DNA from: Streptomyces cinnabarinus
GTDB taxonomy: Bacteria > Actinomycetota > Actinomycetes > Streptomycetales > Streptomycetaceae
DNA: 64,000 bases
Direction of reading: 5' to 3'
NCBI RefSeq assembly: GCF_027270315.1
Contig: NZ_CP114413.1
Coordinates: 3,100,001-3,164,000 of the forward strand
Made by a program: the position numbers and the translations under genes. The notes under the pieces were generated by a model, which was not told where the DNA came from, searched no databases, and saw only the letters and a program-made list of their open reading frames with translations. This document shows positions 44,972 to 54,763 of this stretch, piece by piece (position 1 is the first letter of the stretch; the number at the start of each line of letters is the position of its first letter).

Positions 44972-46213
44972 TCAGTCCACCAGATCCCGCACCACCGCGT
45001 CGGCGAGCAGCCGTCCCCGCAGGGTCAGCACCGCGCGTCCCTCGTCGTACGGGTCCTTCTGGAGGAGGCCGTCGGACAGGGCTCGGCGGGAGGCGTTGAG
45101 GCCCTGCTCGCGCAGTAGGTCGAGCGGGGCCCCCTCCCGGAGTCGCAGCTCCAGCAGGATGCGCTCCACCCTGCGGTCCTCCTCCGACAGCAGTTCGCGG
45201 CCGGCGCCGGGTGAGCGGCCGGCCGCCAGGGCCGACGCGTACGCGCCCGGGTGCTTCACGTTCCACCAGCGGACGCCGCCCACGTGGGAGTGGGCTCCCG
45301 GGCCCGCGCCCCACCAGTCCGCGCCGCGCCAGTACAGCTCGTTGTGGAGGCAGCGTCCGGCCTCCGAGGTGGCCCAGTTCGAGACCTCGTACCAGTCGAA
45401 GCCCGCCCCGGACAGCACGTCCTCCGCGATCAGGTAGCGGTCCGCGTGGACGTCGTCGTCCGTCATCGGGACCTCGCCGCGGCGGATGCGGCGGGCGAGC
45501 TGGGTGCCCTCCTCGACGATCAGGGCGTACGCCGAGACGTGGTCGGGGGCCGCGCCGATCGCCGCCTCCAGGGACGCTCGCCAGTCGTCGTCCGACTCCC
45601 CGGGCGTGCCGTAGATCAGGTCCAGGTTGACGTGGTCGAAGCCCGCCGCGCGGGCCTCCGCCACGCATGCCTCCGGGCGGCCCGGTGTGTGGGTGCGGTC
45701 GAGGATCTTCAGCACGTGCTGCTTCGCGCTCTGCATGCCGAACGAGACACGGTTGAAGCCGCCCTCCCGCAGCCGGGAGAGGTACGCCGGGTCCACCGAT
45801 TCCGGGTTCGCCTCCGTCGTGATCTCGGCGTCCGGCGCCAGGCCGAACTCGGTGCGGATCGCCGCCAGCATGCGTACGAGATCGTCGGCCGCCAGCAGCG
45901 TCGGCGTACCGCCTCCGACGAACACCGTGCGCACCTCGCGCGGGTCGTCGCCCAGGACCTTCCGCGCCAGTCTGATCTCGTCGATCAGAGTGTCGGCGTA
46001 GTTGTCGCGGGAGGCCAGCACCCCGCCCGTGCCGCGCAGCTCGGTCGCCGTGTAGGTGTTGAAATCGCAGTAGCCGCAGCGGGTCGCGCAGTACGGAACG
46101 TGCAGGTAGAAGCCCAGGGGGCGGTCGGCGGACCCGGCGAGCGCGGGCGCGGGCAGCGAGCCGTCGTCGGGGACCGGCTCACCGTCGGGAAGTGCGGAAG
46201 GCATGCCTTCCAT
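44972..46213 (-). CDS. hemW: Heme chaperone HemW (radical SAM)
   Basis: A 413-residue radical SAM protein. Iron-sulfur ligands are Cys42, Cys46 and Cys49 in YCATRCGYCD, followed by the SAM-binding GGGTPT. It lacks the fourth residue pattern and partner features of true coproporphyrinogen III dehydrogenase HemN, so HemW, which inserts heme into enzymes, is the better name. ATG at 46213 or at 46204 could be the start. Confidence 0.93.
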   Translation of the reverse strand: MEGMPSALPDGEPVPDDGSLPAPALAGSADRPLGFYLHVPYCATRCGYCDFNTYTATELRGTGGVLASRDNYADTLIDEIRLARKVLGDDPREVRTVFVGGGTPTLLAADDLVRMLAAIRTEFGLAPDAEITTEANPESVDPAYLSRLREGGFNRVSFGMQSAKQHVLKILDRTHTPGRPEACVAEARAAGFDHVNLDLIYGTPGESDDDWRASLEAAIGAAPDHVSAYALIVEEGTQLARRIRRGEVPMTDDDVHADRYLIAEDVLSGAGFDWYEVSNWATSEAGRCLHNELYWRGADWWGAGPGAHSHVGGVRWWNVKHPGAYASALAAGRSPGAGRELLSEEDRRVERILLELRLREGAPLDLLREQGLNASRRALSDGLLQKDPYDEGRAVLTLRGRLLADAVVRDLVD

Positions 46214-46231
46214 TGTCCAGCACCCGGCGGC

Positions 46232-48175
46232 TTACTCGGCCTGGAGCACCAGCAGGGCCAGATCGTCCTCCGGGGGACGCCCCCCGAAGTCGTGCACCAG
46301 GCGTCGGATCCGCTCGGCGATCGACTGCGCGCTGAGCCCCGCGCATCCGGCGAAGGCGGTCGCGAGGCCGTCGGCGTCGTCGAACTGGCGGGATCCCGAC
46401 CGGCGCTCCGTCACACCGTCCGTCACGCACAGCAGGCTGTCCCCGGGGAGCAGCTCGAAGGTCTCGCTGGTGTACGTGGCGTCCTCGATGACCCCGAGCA
46501 GGGTCTGCGGCTGCGCGGCCGTACGGACGGCCCCGTCGGGGCCGAGCAGCAGCGGCAGCGGGTGTCCGGCGGAGGCGAGGGTGCAGCGCACTCCGCCGTC
46601 GAAGGGGGCCAGCTCGCCGTAGAGGAGGGACAGGAAGCGCGTCTGCGGGCCGTCGCCCGGGGCCGCGGGGCCGACCAGGGCGCGGGCCCCGGCGTCGGCG
46701 GCCTCCGTGGCGTCGTCCAGGAGTAACTGGTTGAGGCGGTCGAGGACGTCGGCGACGCGGTACCCCTCGCGGGCCAGCAGCCGCAACCAGGGGCGGGCGA
46801 GCCCGATCACCACCGCGGCCTCGGGGCCCTTGCCCTGCACATCGCCGACCGCGAAGCACCAGCGGCCGTCGCCGGCCGGGAACAGGTCGTAGAAGTCGCC
46901 GCTGGGCCCGCCCTTGTCACAGGGCTCGTAGACCAGGGCGCTGCGCACGCCGGGGATCTCGGCGACGGCGCCGGGCAGCAGCCCGCGCTGGAGGACGGCG
47001 CTGATGGTGGCCTGGCGGGCGTACTGCCGGGCCGCCCCGATGGCCAGCGCCACCCGGCGGCCCAGGTCCTCCACGAGCCCGGTGATCTCGTCCGGGAACC
47101 CCGTGAGCCCGGCCCGCCCGATCACCAGCGTGCCCAGCGGACGGCCACCCGCGATCAGCCGGTACGCCAGGGCCGTACCGACGGACTGCGCCACCCCCAG
47201 CGCCTCGCCGGGCCAGGGGTGCGGCACGGGCCCGGAGCGCAGGTCGTCCGGCGGGCGCGGCGGCTCCTTCTCCAGTGCTCGGCGCAGTTCCTCGATGCGG
47301 TTCTCGCTGCCGTGCCAGACCCGGGCCAGCCGGGGCCCGGTGCCCGTGGTGCCGGGCAGCGCCCAGCCGCGCCCGGTGACCTCGTCCTCCAGCCACACCG
47401 CGCACCAGTCGGCGAGCCGGGGCACCAGCAGCTGCCCGGTGAGGGCGGCGACCAGGTTCTCGTCGAGCTGTCCGGCGAGCAGGTCGGAGGCTTCCGCGAG
47501 GAAGGACAGGGCGCCGCGGTTGAGCCAGTCCCGGTCGCGTTCGGGCCGTCGCGGTCCGGGACCCGGTATGGCGCCGCGCAGGCCGGTGTGCGCCGCTGTC
47601 GCGCCGGGGCGCGGTCCGGTGTGCGCCCCGAACTCCTCGGGGTCGTCCTCGGCGGGCAGCCGGGCCCAGACCGTCTTCACTCCGGTGCGGTAGGTGACGC
47701 CCCAGGACTCGGCGAGCCGGGCGACCAGGCTCAGGCCGCGGCCGTACTCCGGGGTGCCGTGCGCCGGTTCGGCCGCGCCGTCGCGCGGGGCGCGCGCGGG
47801 GTGGCGGTCGGACACCTCGACGACGATCGCGCCGGTCCCGTCCTCCGCGCGGCACACCAGCTCGACGTCCGTCCCGGCATGCACCACGGCGTTGGTGACG
47901 AGTTCGCTGACGACCAGGACGGTGTCGTCGATCAGGCGCAGGGTGTGGTGTTCGGTGCCGGACAGGCCGAGTTCGGACCAGTCGGTGAGGGCGGCGCGGA
48001 CGAGTGCGCGGGCGGAGCCCGGCGCGAGGGGGCTCCCGGGCAGGGTCGCGTAACTCCACGCGCGCGGGCGCACGGGCTCGTTCAGCGGCGCGCCCATGAC
48101 CTCGGGCACCGGCGCGTCCTCGGGCGCATCAGAGGCACGGGAAGCGATCTCCCGTTGCGTCGGAATGGCACCCAT
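46232..48175 (-). CDS. SpoIIE/PP2C phosphatase with anti-sigma kinase-like domain, TTA codon
   Basis: A 647-residue cytosolic protein. Residues about 40-175 are an RsbW-like HATPase domain (LVVSELVTNAVVHAG, GRGLSLV), about 225-390 a GAF-like sensor, and about 405-645 a SpoIIE phosphatase with metal-binding SGDFYDLF, VGDVQGKG and VTDGVTERR. Such proteins dephosphorylate anti-anti-sigma factors in partner switching. Codon 484 is TTA (46724-46726), which makes translation dependent on bldA in Streptomyces. It is divergent from the hybrid kinase, with about 100 bases between. Confidence 0.92.
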   Translation of the reverse strand: MGAIPTQREIASRASDAPEDAPVPEVMGAPLNEPVRPRAWSYATLPGSPLAPGSARALVRAALTDWSELGLSGTEHHTLRLIDDTVLVVSELVTNAVVHAGTDVELVCRAEDGTGAIVVEVSDRHPARAPRDGAAEPAHGTPEYGRGLSLVARLAESWGVTYRTGVKTVWARLPAEDDPEEFGAHTGPRPGATAAHTGLRGAIPGPGPRRPERDRDWLNRGALSFLAEASDLLAGQLDENLVAALTGQLLVPRLADWCAVWLEDEVTGRGWALPGTTGTGPRLARVWHGSENRIEELRRALEKEPPRPPDDLRSGPVPHPWPGEALGVAQSVGTALAYRLIAGGRPLGTLVIGRAGLTGFPDEITGLVEDLGRRVALAIGAARQYARQATISAVLQRGLLPGAVAEIPGVRSALVYEPCDKGGPSGDFYDLFPAGDGRWCFAVGDVQGKGPEAAVVIGLARPWLRLLAREGYRVADVLDRLNQLLLDDATEAADAGARALVGPAAPGDGPQTRFLSLLYGELAPFDGGVRCTLASAGHPLPLLLGPDGAVRTAAQPQTLLGVIEDATYTSETFELLPGDSLLCVTDGVTERRSGSRQFDDADGLATAFAGCAGLSAQSIAERIRRLVHDFGGRPPEDDLALLVLQAE

Positions 48176-48277
48176 GGACAGCTCCCGGAACGGTTCGGAC
48201 GAATTCGCCTCAGTCGACGCGGACAGAGTGACAGACTGGCCACGCCCATAAGCACCGAGTTACCGAAGTGGGCCGCC

Positions 48278-51200
48278 ATGAGTGAGAACAGTGGTACACG
48301 CGTGCTCGAAGACGGACAGATTCGAGCATCGGATCTTCGTCCGCTGCTCGCCGCGATGACGTCCGCTCGGGACGGCGACTTCCATACCGTGTCCGATCCG
48401 GGAACCGGTCTGGTGGCGGAGCTGGTCGCCGCCTACAACCAGATCATGAACCGCAGTCTGCACTTCAACTCCGAGGTGCAGCGGGTCAGACGGGAGCTCG
48501 TCCGGCACGGCCGGCTGGACGAGCGGCTGGCCGCGAGCCCGGGTCAGGGCGCCTGGACGGCCCGGGTCAACGACGTGAACCAGCTCCTGGACGCCATCGT
48601 CGCCCCGGCGGCGAACGCGACCCGGGTCCTGGACGCGGTGGCGGGCGGCGATCTGACCCAGCGGGTCGATCTGCACGACGGATCCCGGCAGTTGCGCGGC
48701 GATCTGCGGCGCCTGGGCCGGGCCGTGAACAAGATGGTGGACCAGCTCTCGCTGTTCACCGGCGAGGTGACCCGGGTGGCCCGCGAGGTCGGCACCGAGG
48801 GGCGGCTCGGCGGGCGCGCCAAGGTGCAGGGGCTGTCCGGCAGTTGGCGGGATGTGACCGAGGCGGTCAACACCATGGCCGCCCGGCTGACGGCACAGGT
48901 GCGGGACATCGCCCTGGTGACGACGGCGGTGGCGCGTGGCGACCTGACCCGTACGGTCACCGTCGAGGCGACCGGTGAGCTGCTCGAACTGAAGCTCACC
49001 GTGAACACGATGGTCGACCAGCTCTCCGCCTTCGCCGACGAAGTCACCCGCGTCGCCCGCGAGGTCGGCACCGAGGGACAGCTGGGCGGCCGGGCCCAGG
49101 TGCGGGGCGTGTCCGGGGTCTGGAAGGACCTCACCGACAACGTCAACTTCATGGCGTCGAACCTGACTTCGCAGGTCCGCAACATCGCCCAGGTCACCAC
49201 CGCCGTCGCCAACGGCGACCTCAGCCAGAAGATCACGGTCGACGCCCAGGGCGAGATCCTCGAACTGAAGTCGACGATCAACACGATGGTCGACCAGCTC
49301 TCCGCCTTCGCCGACGAAGTCACCCGCGTCGCCCGCGAGGTCGGCACCGAGGGAAACCTCGGCGGCCGGGCCCAGGTGCGGGGCGTGTCCGGGGTCTGGA
49401 AGGACCTCACCGACAACGTCAACTTCATGGCCGACAACCTCACCTCACAGGTGCGGAACATCGCCCTGGTCTCCACCGCCGTGGCCCAGGGCGACCTCGG
49501 CAAGAAGATCACCGTGGAGGCGAAGGGCGAGATCCTGGAGCTGAAGTCGACTATCAACACGATGGTCGACCAGCTCTCCGCCTTCGCCGACGAGGTCACC
49601 CGCGTCGCCCGCGAGGTCGGCACCGAGGGAAACCTCGGCGGTCAGGCCCAGGTACGAGGCGTCTCAGGCGTCTGGAAAGACCTCACCGACAACGTCAACT
49701 TCATGGCGCTGAACCTCACTTCGCAGGTCCGCAACATCGCCCAGGTCACCACCGCCGTCGCCAACGGCGACCTCTCCAAGAAGATCACCGTCGACGCGCG
49801 CGGCGAGATCCTGGAGCTGAAGGACACCGTCAACACGATGGTGGAGCAACTGCGCGCCTTCGCCGACGAGGTGACCAGGGTCGCCCGCGAGGTCGGCACC
49901 GACGGCCGGCTCGGCGGCCGGGCCCAGGTGCTGGGCGTCTCCGGCGTCTGGCGGGACCTGACGGACAACGTCAACTACATGGCCGACAACCTCACCTCAC
50001 AGGTGCGGAACATCGCGCAGGTCACCACCGCCGTCGCCAACGGCGACCTCTCCAAGAAGATCGACGTGGACGCGCGCGGCGAGATCCTGGAGCTGAAGAC
50101 CGCCATCAACACCATGGTCGACACCCTCTCCTCCTTCTCCTCCGAGGTCACCCGGGTGGCCCGAGAGGTCGGCTCCGAGGGCCAACTCGGCGGCCAGGCC
50201 AGGGTCGAGGGCGTCTACGGCACCTGGAAGCGCCTGACGACCAACGTGAACGAACTCGCCTCGAACCTGACCACCCAGGTCCGCGCGATCGCCGAGGTCG
50301 CCTCCGCCGTGGCCCAGGGCGACATGTCCCGCTCGATCACGGTCGAGGCACGCGGCGAGGTCGCCGAACTGAAGGACAACATCAACCTGATGGTGGCCAA
50401 CCTGCGCGAGACGACCCGCGCCAAGGACTGGCTGGAGTCCAATCTCGCCCGGCTCGCCGCCCTGATGCAGGGCCACCGGGACCTGATGGAGGTCGCCGAC
50501 CTGATCCTGCGCGAGCTGACCCCGCTGGTGAACGCCCAGTACGGCGCGTTCTTCCTGGCCGACCCGGACGAGGACGGCCCCGCGCTGCGCACCACCGTGC
50601 CCGCCAAGGGCCTCGCCTTCATCGCCGGTTACGGCGCCGCCCAGGGCGCGACCGTGGAGACCGGCGGACTGCCCGTGCACGGACTGGTCCGGCAGGCGGC
50701 CCGGGAGAAGCAGCGGATCCTCGTCGAGGAGGCCCCGCCGGACTACATCAAGATCAACAGTGGTCTCGGCGAAGCGGCCCCCACCACCATCGTGATCATC
50801 CCGATCCTCTTCGAGGACAAGCTCCTCGGGGTGATCGAGCTGGCCTCCTTCTCCCGCTTCTCCGATGTCCATCTGGCCTTCTTCGACCAGTTCGTGAACA
50901 CCATCGGTGTCGCGATCAACACCATCATCGCCAACTCCCGCACCGAGTCGCTCCTCGGCGAGTCCCAGCGCCTGGCCATGCAGCTCCAGGAGCGCTCGGA
51001 CGAACTCCAGAAGCAGCAGGCGGAGTTGCAGCACTCGAACGCGGAGCTGGAGGAGAAGGCGGCGCTCCTGGCGACGTCGTCGCAGTACAAGTCGGAGTTC
51101 CTGGCGAACATGTCGCACGAACTGCGGACGCCGCTGAACTCCCTCCTGATCCTCGCCCGGCTGCTGTCGGACAACCCGGACGGCCATCTCTCCGACCAGG

Positions 51201-52333
51201 AGGTCCAGTTCGCGTCGACGATCCACCGCTCGGGCTCGGACCTCCTCCAGCTGATCAACGACATCCTCGACCTGTCGAAGATCGAGGCGGGCCGGATGGA
51301 CGTACGCCCGAAACGCCTGCCGCTGATCAAACTCCTCGACTACGTCCACGCCACCTTCCGCCCGCTCACCCACGACCGGGGCCTCGCCTTCGAGGTGTCG
51401 GTGGGCGAGGACGTACCGCGCGAGATGTACTCGGACGAGCAGCGGCTCCAGCAGATCCTGCGCAATTTGCTCTCCAACGCCATCAAGTTCACCGCCTCGG
51501 GCCGGGTCGAGCTCAGCGTCAGCCGGGTCAAGGACCCCGAGCCGGCGGGCGGCCGGGAGGGCGGCGAGGTGATCGCCTTCGCGGTCTCCGACACCGGCAT
51601 CGGCATCGCGCCGGAGAAACTCCCGGTGATCTTCGAGGCGTTCCAGCAGGCCGACGGCACCACCAACCGCAAGTACGGCGGCACCGGGCTCGGTCTGTCC
51701 ATCAGCCGGGAGATCGCGGGCCTGCTGGGCGGCCGTATCGTCGCCGCGAGCGAGCCGGGGAAGGGCTCCACCTTCACGCTCTACGTCCCGGTCGTCAGCC
51801 CCGGCCACCCGGTCGCCGACGACAGAAGCGCCGTGGCGCTGCCGGAGCAAGTGTCCCCGGTGCCGGAGATCGACGACGGCTGGCCCACGCCGACCAAACT
51901 GGAGGAGTGGCAGTCGGGCCGGGCCGGGCAGGTGCTGTCCGGGCGGCGGGTGCTGATCGTGGACGACGACATCCGCAACGTCTTCGCGCTGACCCATGTC
52001 CTCGGCCGGGTCGGCATGCCGGTGCTCTACGCGGAGAACGGCCGCGAGGGCATCGAGACCCTGGAGCGCAACCCCGACGTCGAACTCATCCTGATGGACA
52101 TCATGATGCCGGAGATGGACGGCTACGAGACCATCGCCGCGATCCGCCGCACCCCGCGCTGGGTGGGCCTGCCCATCATCGCGCTGACCGCGAAGGCGAT
52201 GCCCGGCGACCGCGAGAAGTCCATCGCGCGCGGCGCCAACGACTACGTACCCAAGCCGGTCGACGTCGACCGGCTGCTCACGGTCGTCTGCGCCCTGCTG
52301 GACCCGGAGGAAGCCGACGAGGAAGCACCATGA
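48278..52333 (+). CDS. Cytosolic hybrid histidine kinase with seven HAMP domains
   Basis: A 1351-residue kinase with no membrane segment. After about 100 residues come seven HAMP units, each about 92 residues, recognised by GDLT, GDLT, GDLS, GDLG, GDLS, GDLS and GDMS in order (about 110-700). A GAF domain (about 740-890), a coiled coil, HisKA with His947 in MSHELRTPL, HATPase (NLLSNAIKF, GTGLGLSI) and a receiver domain with Asp1274 (MDIMMPEMDG) follow. The array resembles fungal group III osmosensor kinases. ATG at 48278 starts the conserved part; the upstream open frame is antisense to the phosphatase gene. Confidence 0.93.
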   Translation: MSENSGTRVLEDGQIRASDLRPLLAAMTSARDGDFHTVSDPGTGLVAELVAAYNQIMNRSLHFNSEVQRVRRELVRHGRLDERLAASPGQGAWTARVNDVNQLLDAIVAPAANATRVLDAVAGGDLTQRVDLHDGSRQLRGDLRRLGRAVNKMVDQLSLFTGEVTRVAREVGTEGRLGGRAKVQGLSGSWRDVTEAVNTMAARLTAQVRDIALVTTAVARGDLTRTVTVEATGELLELKLTVNTMVDQLSAFADEVTRVAREVGTEGQLGGRAQVRGVSGVWKDLTDNVNFMASNLTSQVRNIAQVTTAVANGDLSQKITVDAQGEILELKSTINTMVDQLSAFADEVTRVAREVGTEGNLGGRAQVRGVSGVWKDLTDNVNFMADNLTSQVRNIALVSTAVAQGDLGKKITVEAKGEILELKSTINTMVDQLSAFADEVTRVAREVGTEGNLGGQAQVRGVSGVWKDLTDNVNFMALNLTSQVRNIAQVTTAVANGDLSKKITVDARGEILELKDTVNTMVEQLRAFADEVTRVAREVGTDGRLGGRAQVLGVSGVWRDLTDNVNYMADNLTSQVRNIAQVTTAVANGDLSKKIDVDARGEILELKTAINTMVDTLSSFSSEVTRVAREVGSEGQLGGQARVEGVYGTWKRLTTNVNELASNLTTQVRAIAEVASAVAQGDMSRSITVEARGEVAELKDNINLMVANLRETTRAKDWLESNLARLAALMQGHRDLMEVADLILRELTPLVNAQYGAFFLADPDEDGPALRTTVPAKGLAFIAGYGAAQGATVETGGLPVHGLVRQAAREKQRILVEEAPPDYIKINSGLGEAAPTTIVIIPILFEDKLLGVIELASFSRFSDVHLAFFDQFVNTIGVAINTIIANSRTESLLGESQRLAMQLQERSDELQKQQAELQHSNAELEEKAALLATSSQYKSEFLANMSHELRTPLNSLLILARLLSDNPDGHLSDQEVQFASTIHRSGSDLLQLINDILDLSKIEAGRMDVRPKRLPLIKLLDYVHATFRPLTHDRGLAFEVSVGEDVPREMYSDEQRLQQILRNLLSNAIKFTASGRVELSVSRVKDPEPAGGREGGEVIAFAVSDTGIGIAPEKLPVIFEAFQQADGTTNRKYGGTGLGLSISREIAGLLGGRIVAASEPGKGSTFTLYVPVVSPGHPVADDRSAVALPEQVSPVPEIDDGWPTPTKLEEWQSGRAGQVLSGRRVLIVDDDIRNVFALTHVLGRVGMPVLYAENGREGIETLERNPDVELILMDIMMPEMDGYETIAAIRRTPRWVGLPIIALTAKAMPGDREKSIARGANDYVPKPVDVDRLLTVVCALLDPEEADEEAP
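49008..49712 (+). repeat. Tandem 276-bp repeats within the HAMP array
   Basis: Segments starting at 49008, 49284 and 49560 are near-identical over about 150 bases, with a period of exactly 276 bp (92 codons). The flanking HAMP units share the period at lower identity, which points to recent internal duplication or gene conversion among the central units. Confidence 0.85.
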
Positions 52334-52812
52334 ACGCCGAAGACGCACACGAAGAGCGCGCCGGGATCCTTCTCGTCGACGACATGGAGGACAACCTGAT
52401 CGCCCTGGAGGCGGTCCTGGGTTCCCTCAACGAACCGCTGGTCCGGGCCCGTTCCGGCGAGGAGGCCATGAAGGCCCTCCTGCGCCGCCGCTTCGCCCTG
52501 GTGCTCCTGGACATCCGGATGCCCGGCATGGACGGCTTCGAGACAGCGGCCAACATCAAACGCCTCGACCAGACGAAGGACGTCCCGATCATCTTCCTGA
52601 CGGGAGCGGAGGACGACTCGGGCTATGCCTTCCGCGGCTATGCGACGGGAGCGGCGGACTACTTGACGAAGCCCTTCGACCCGTGGGTGCTACGGGCGAA
52701 GGTCAGGGTGTTCCTGGAGTTGCACAGCAAGCAACTCCAGCTGGAGGCACTGAGGGCGGAGGTCCAGGAACTCCGGGAACTGCTCGACAACGGGCAAGGT
52801 GAACTTACGTAA
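52330..52812 (+). CDS. Single-domain response regulator with coiled-coil tail
   Basis: A 160-residue protein: a receiver domain (about 10-130) with phosphoacceptor Asp61 in LLDIRMPGMDG and Lys in TKPFDP, then a short coiled coil rich in leucine, glutamate and glutamine. No DNA-binding or enzymatic output domain is present. Its ATG overlaps the hybrid kinase stop by four bases, so it is a relay or diffusible partner for that kinase, perhaps linking it to the divergent phosphatase. Confidence 0.92.
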   Translation: MNAEDAHEERAGILLVDDMEDNLIALEAVLGSLNEPLVRARSGEEAMKALLRRRFALVLLDIRMPGMDGFETAANIKRLDQTKDVPIIFLTGAEDDSGYAFRGYATGAADYLTKPFDPWVLRAKVRVFLELHSKQLQLEALRAEVQELRELLDNGQGELT

Positions 52813-52842
52813 AGGGGCGCGGGGAACTGCGCGACCAGCCAC
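52813..52842 (+). repeat. Intergenic repeat family, copy D (30-bp subtype)
   Basis: Begins at the first base behind the response regulator's TAA and reads AGGGGCGCGGGGAACTGCGC to GCCAC, the same as copy C. It lies 46 bases from the stop of the convergent acyl-CoA ligase gene. Confidence 0.88.
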
Positions 52843-52888
52843 AGCGGACCGAAAGCCACGCGAGTTCCCCAGCCACCCCTACATCCGA

Positions 52889-54763
52889 CTACGCCTCACG
52901 CGAACCGGCGTACATCTCCTCAAGGAGATGCGCGTACTCCCGCTCGACAACCGGCCGCTTCAACTTCAGGCTCGGCGTGATCTCCCCGTGCTCCACATCG
53001 AGATCCCGCGGAAGCAGCCGGAACTTCTTGATGGTCTGCCACCGCTGAAGCCCCTCATTGAGCTGCTTCACATAACCGTCGACCATCGCGATGGTCTGCT
53101 CCGCGGCGACGACCTCCGCGTACGACTTCCCACCGAGCCCGTTGTCCGCGGCCCAGCCCATGATCGAGACCTCGTCCAGCGCGATGAGCGCCGCACAGAA
53201 GTTCCGGTCCGCGCCGTGCACCAGGATGTTCGACACGTACGGGCACACCGACTTGAAGGAGCCCTCGATCTCCGTCGGCGCGATGTACTTGCCGCCCGAC
53301 GTCTTGAACAGGTCCTTCTTGCGGTCGGTGATCCGCAGATAGCCGTCGGGCGACAGCTCGCCGATGTCCCCGGTGTGGAACCAGCCGTCCGGCTCCAGCA
53401 CCTCCGCCGTCTTCTCCGGCAGCCCGTGGTAGCCCTCCATGATGCCGGGCCCGCGCAGCAGGATCTCGCCGTCGTCGGCGATCCGGACCTCGCAGCCGGG
53501 CAGCGGCTTGCCGACCGTGCCGGTGCGGTACGCCTCGCCCGGGTTGACGAAGGACGCCGCCGAGGACTCGGTGAGGCCGTAGCCCTCCAGGATGTGGATA
53601 CCGGCGCCGGCGAAGAAGTAGCCGATCTCCGGGGCCAGCGCGACCGAGCCGGAGACACAGGCCCGCAGCCGGCCGCCGAAGGCCTCCCGCAGCTTGGAGT
53701 AGACGAGCGCGTCGGCGACCTTGTGCTTGGCGCCGAGCCCGAAGGGGACGGACGCCGTGCCGGTGCGCCGGAAGTTGTCCTGGCTGGCCTTGGCGTACTC
53801 ACGGGCCACCCCGGCGGCCCACTGGAAGATCTTGTACTTGGCGCCGCCGCCCGCGCGGGCCTTGGCGACGACCCCGTTGTAGACCTTCTCGAAGATCCGC
53901 GGCACGGCCGCCATGTACGTCGGCTGGACGACCGGAAGGTTCTCGATGATCTTGTCGACGCGGCCGTCGACGGCGGTGACGTGACCGACCTCGATCTGGC
54001 CGGAGGTGAGCACCTTGCCGAAGACGTGCGCCAGTGGCAGCCACAGGTACTGCACGTCCTCGGGGCCGACCAGACCGGTCGCGGCGATGGCCTTGGCCAT
54101 GTACGACCAGTTGTCGTGCGGCAGGCGCACGCCCTTGGGGCGGCCGGTGGTGCCGGAGGTGTAGATCAGCGTGGCGAGCTGGTCCTTGGTGATGGCGCCG
54201 ACCCGCTCCTTGATCAGGTCGGGGTCCTTCTCCAGGCGGGCGGCGCCGCGCTTCTCCAGCTCGTCCAGGGTGAGGATCCAGTCGGCGGTCTCCACGCCGG
54301 TCGGGTCGATCACCACGACATGGGTGAGGTCGGGCAGCTCGCCGCGCTTCTCGACCGCCTTGGCCAGCTGGGCCGCGTCCTCGGCGATCAGCACCCGGCT
54401 GTCGGAGTCGGAGAGGATGAACGCCGACTCGTCCGCGTTGGTCTGCGGATAGATCGTGGTGGTGGCCGCGCCCGCGCACATGATGCCGAGGTCGGAGAGG
54501 ATCCACTCGAGCCGGGTGGAGGCGGCGAGGGCGACCCGCTGCTCGGGCGTCACGCCCAGTTCGATCAGGCCGGCGGCGATCGCGTAGACCCGCTCGGCGG
54601 CCTGGGCCCAGCTCAGCGACTTCCAGTCGTCCGGGCCCTCCCCGGCGGCGTTCGGCACCGGATAGCGATAGGCCTCGGCGTCCGGCGTGGCCGCCACGCG
54701 CTCCAGGAAGAGGGCCGCCACGCTCGGCGGACGGTTCTCGATCAAAGTCTGTGTGTCACTCAC
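52889..54763 (-). CDS. Long-chain fatty acid-CoA ligase (FadD15-like)
   Basis: A 624-residue AMP-forming ligase that activates long-chain fatty acids. The P-loop is YTSGTTGRPKG; other core motifs are GYGLTESSA, the TGD of FHTGDIGEL and the ITDRKKDLFKTSGGKYIAP hinge/linker. The GTG at 54763 has GGAGG upstream and matches the family start; the longer open frame upstream runs through a promoter region. Monocistronic; convergent with the response regulator. Confidence 0.93.
   Translation of the reverse strand: MSDTQTLIENRPPSVAALFLERVAATPDAEAYRYPVPNAAGEGPDDWKSLSWAQAAERVYAIAAGLIELGVTPEQRVALAASTRLEWILSDLGIMCAGAATTTIYPQTNADESAFILSDSDSRVLIAEDAAQLAKAVEKRGELPDLTHVVVIDPTGVETADWILTLDELEKRGAARLEKDPDLIKERVGAITKDQLATLIYTSGTTGRPKGVRLPHDNWSYMAKAIAATGLVGPEDVQYLWLPLAHVFGKVLTSGQIEVGHVTAVDGRVDKIIENLPVVQPTYMAAVPRIFEKVYNGVVAKARAGGGAKYKIFQWAAGVAREYAKASQDNFRRTGTASVPFGLGAKHKVADALVYSKLREAFGGRLRACVSGSVALAPEIGYFFAGAGIHILEGYGLTESSAASFVNPGEAYRTGTVGKPLPGCEVRIADDGEILLRGPGIMEGYHGLPEKTAEVLEPDGWFHTGDIGELSPDGYLRITDRKKDLFKTSGGKYIAPTEIEGSFKSVCPYVSNILVHGADRNFCAALIALDEVSIMGWAADNGLGGKSYAEVVAAEQTIAMVDGYVKQLNEGLQRWQTIKKFRLLPRDLDVEHGEITPSLKLKRPVVEREYAHLLEEMYAGSREA

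Noticed and set aside
47219..48277. Upstream extension of the hybrid kinase frame by about 350 codons
   Set aside because: It is antisense to the SpoIIE phosphatase gene, and kinase homology begins at the ATG at 48278.
48735..50335. CRISPR-like or phage repeat array
   Set aside because: The 276-bp repeats are in frame and encode HAMP domains of the kinase.
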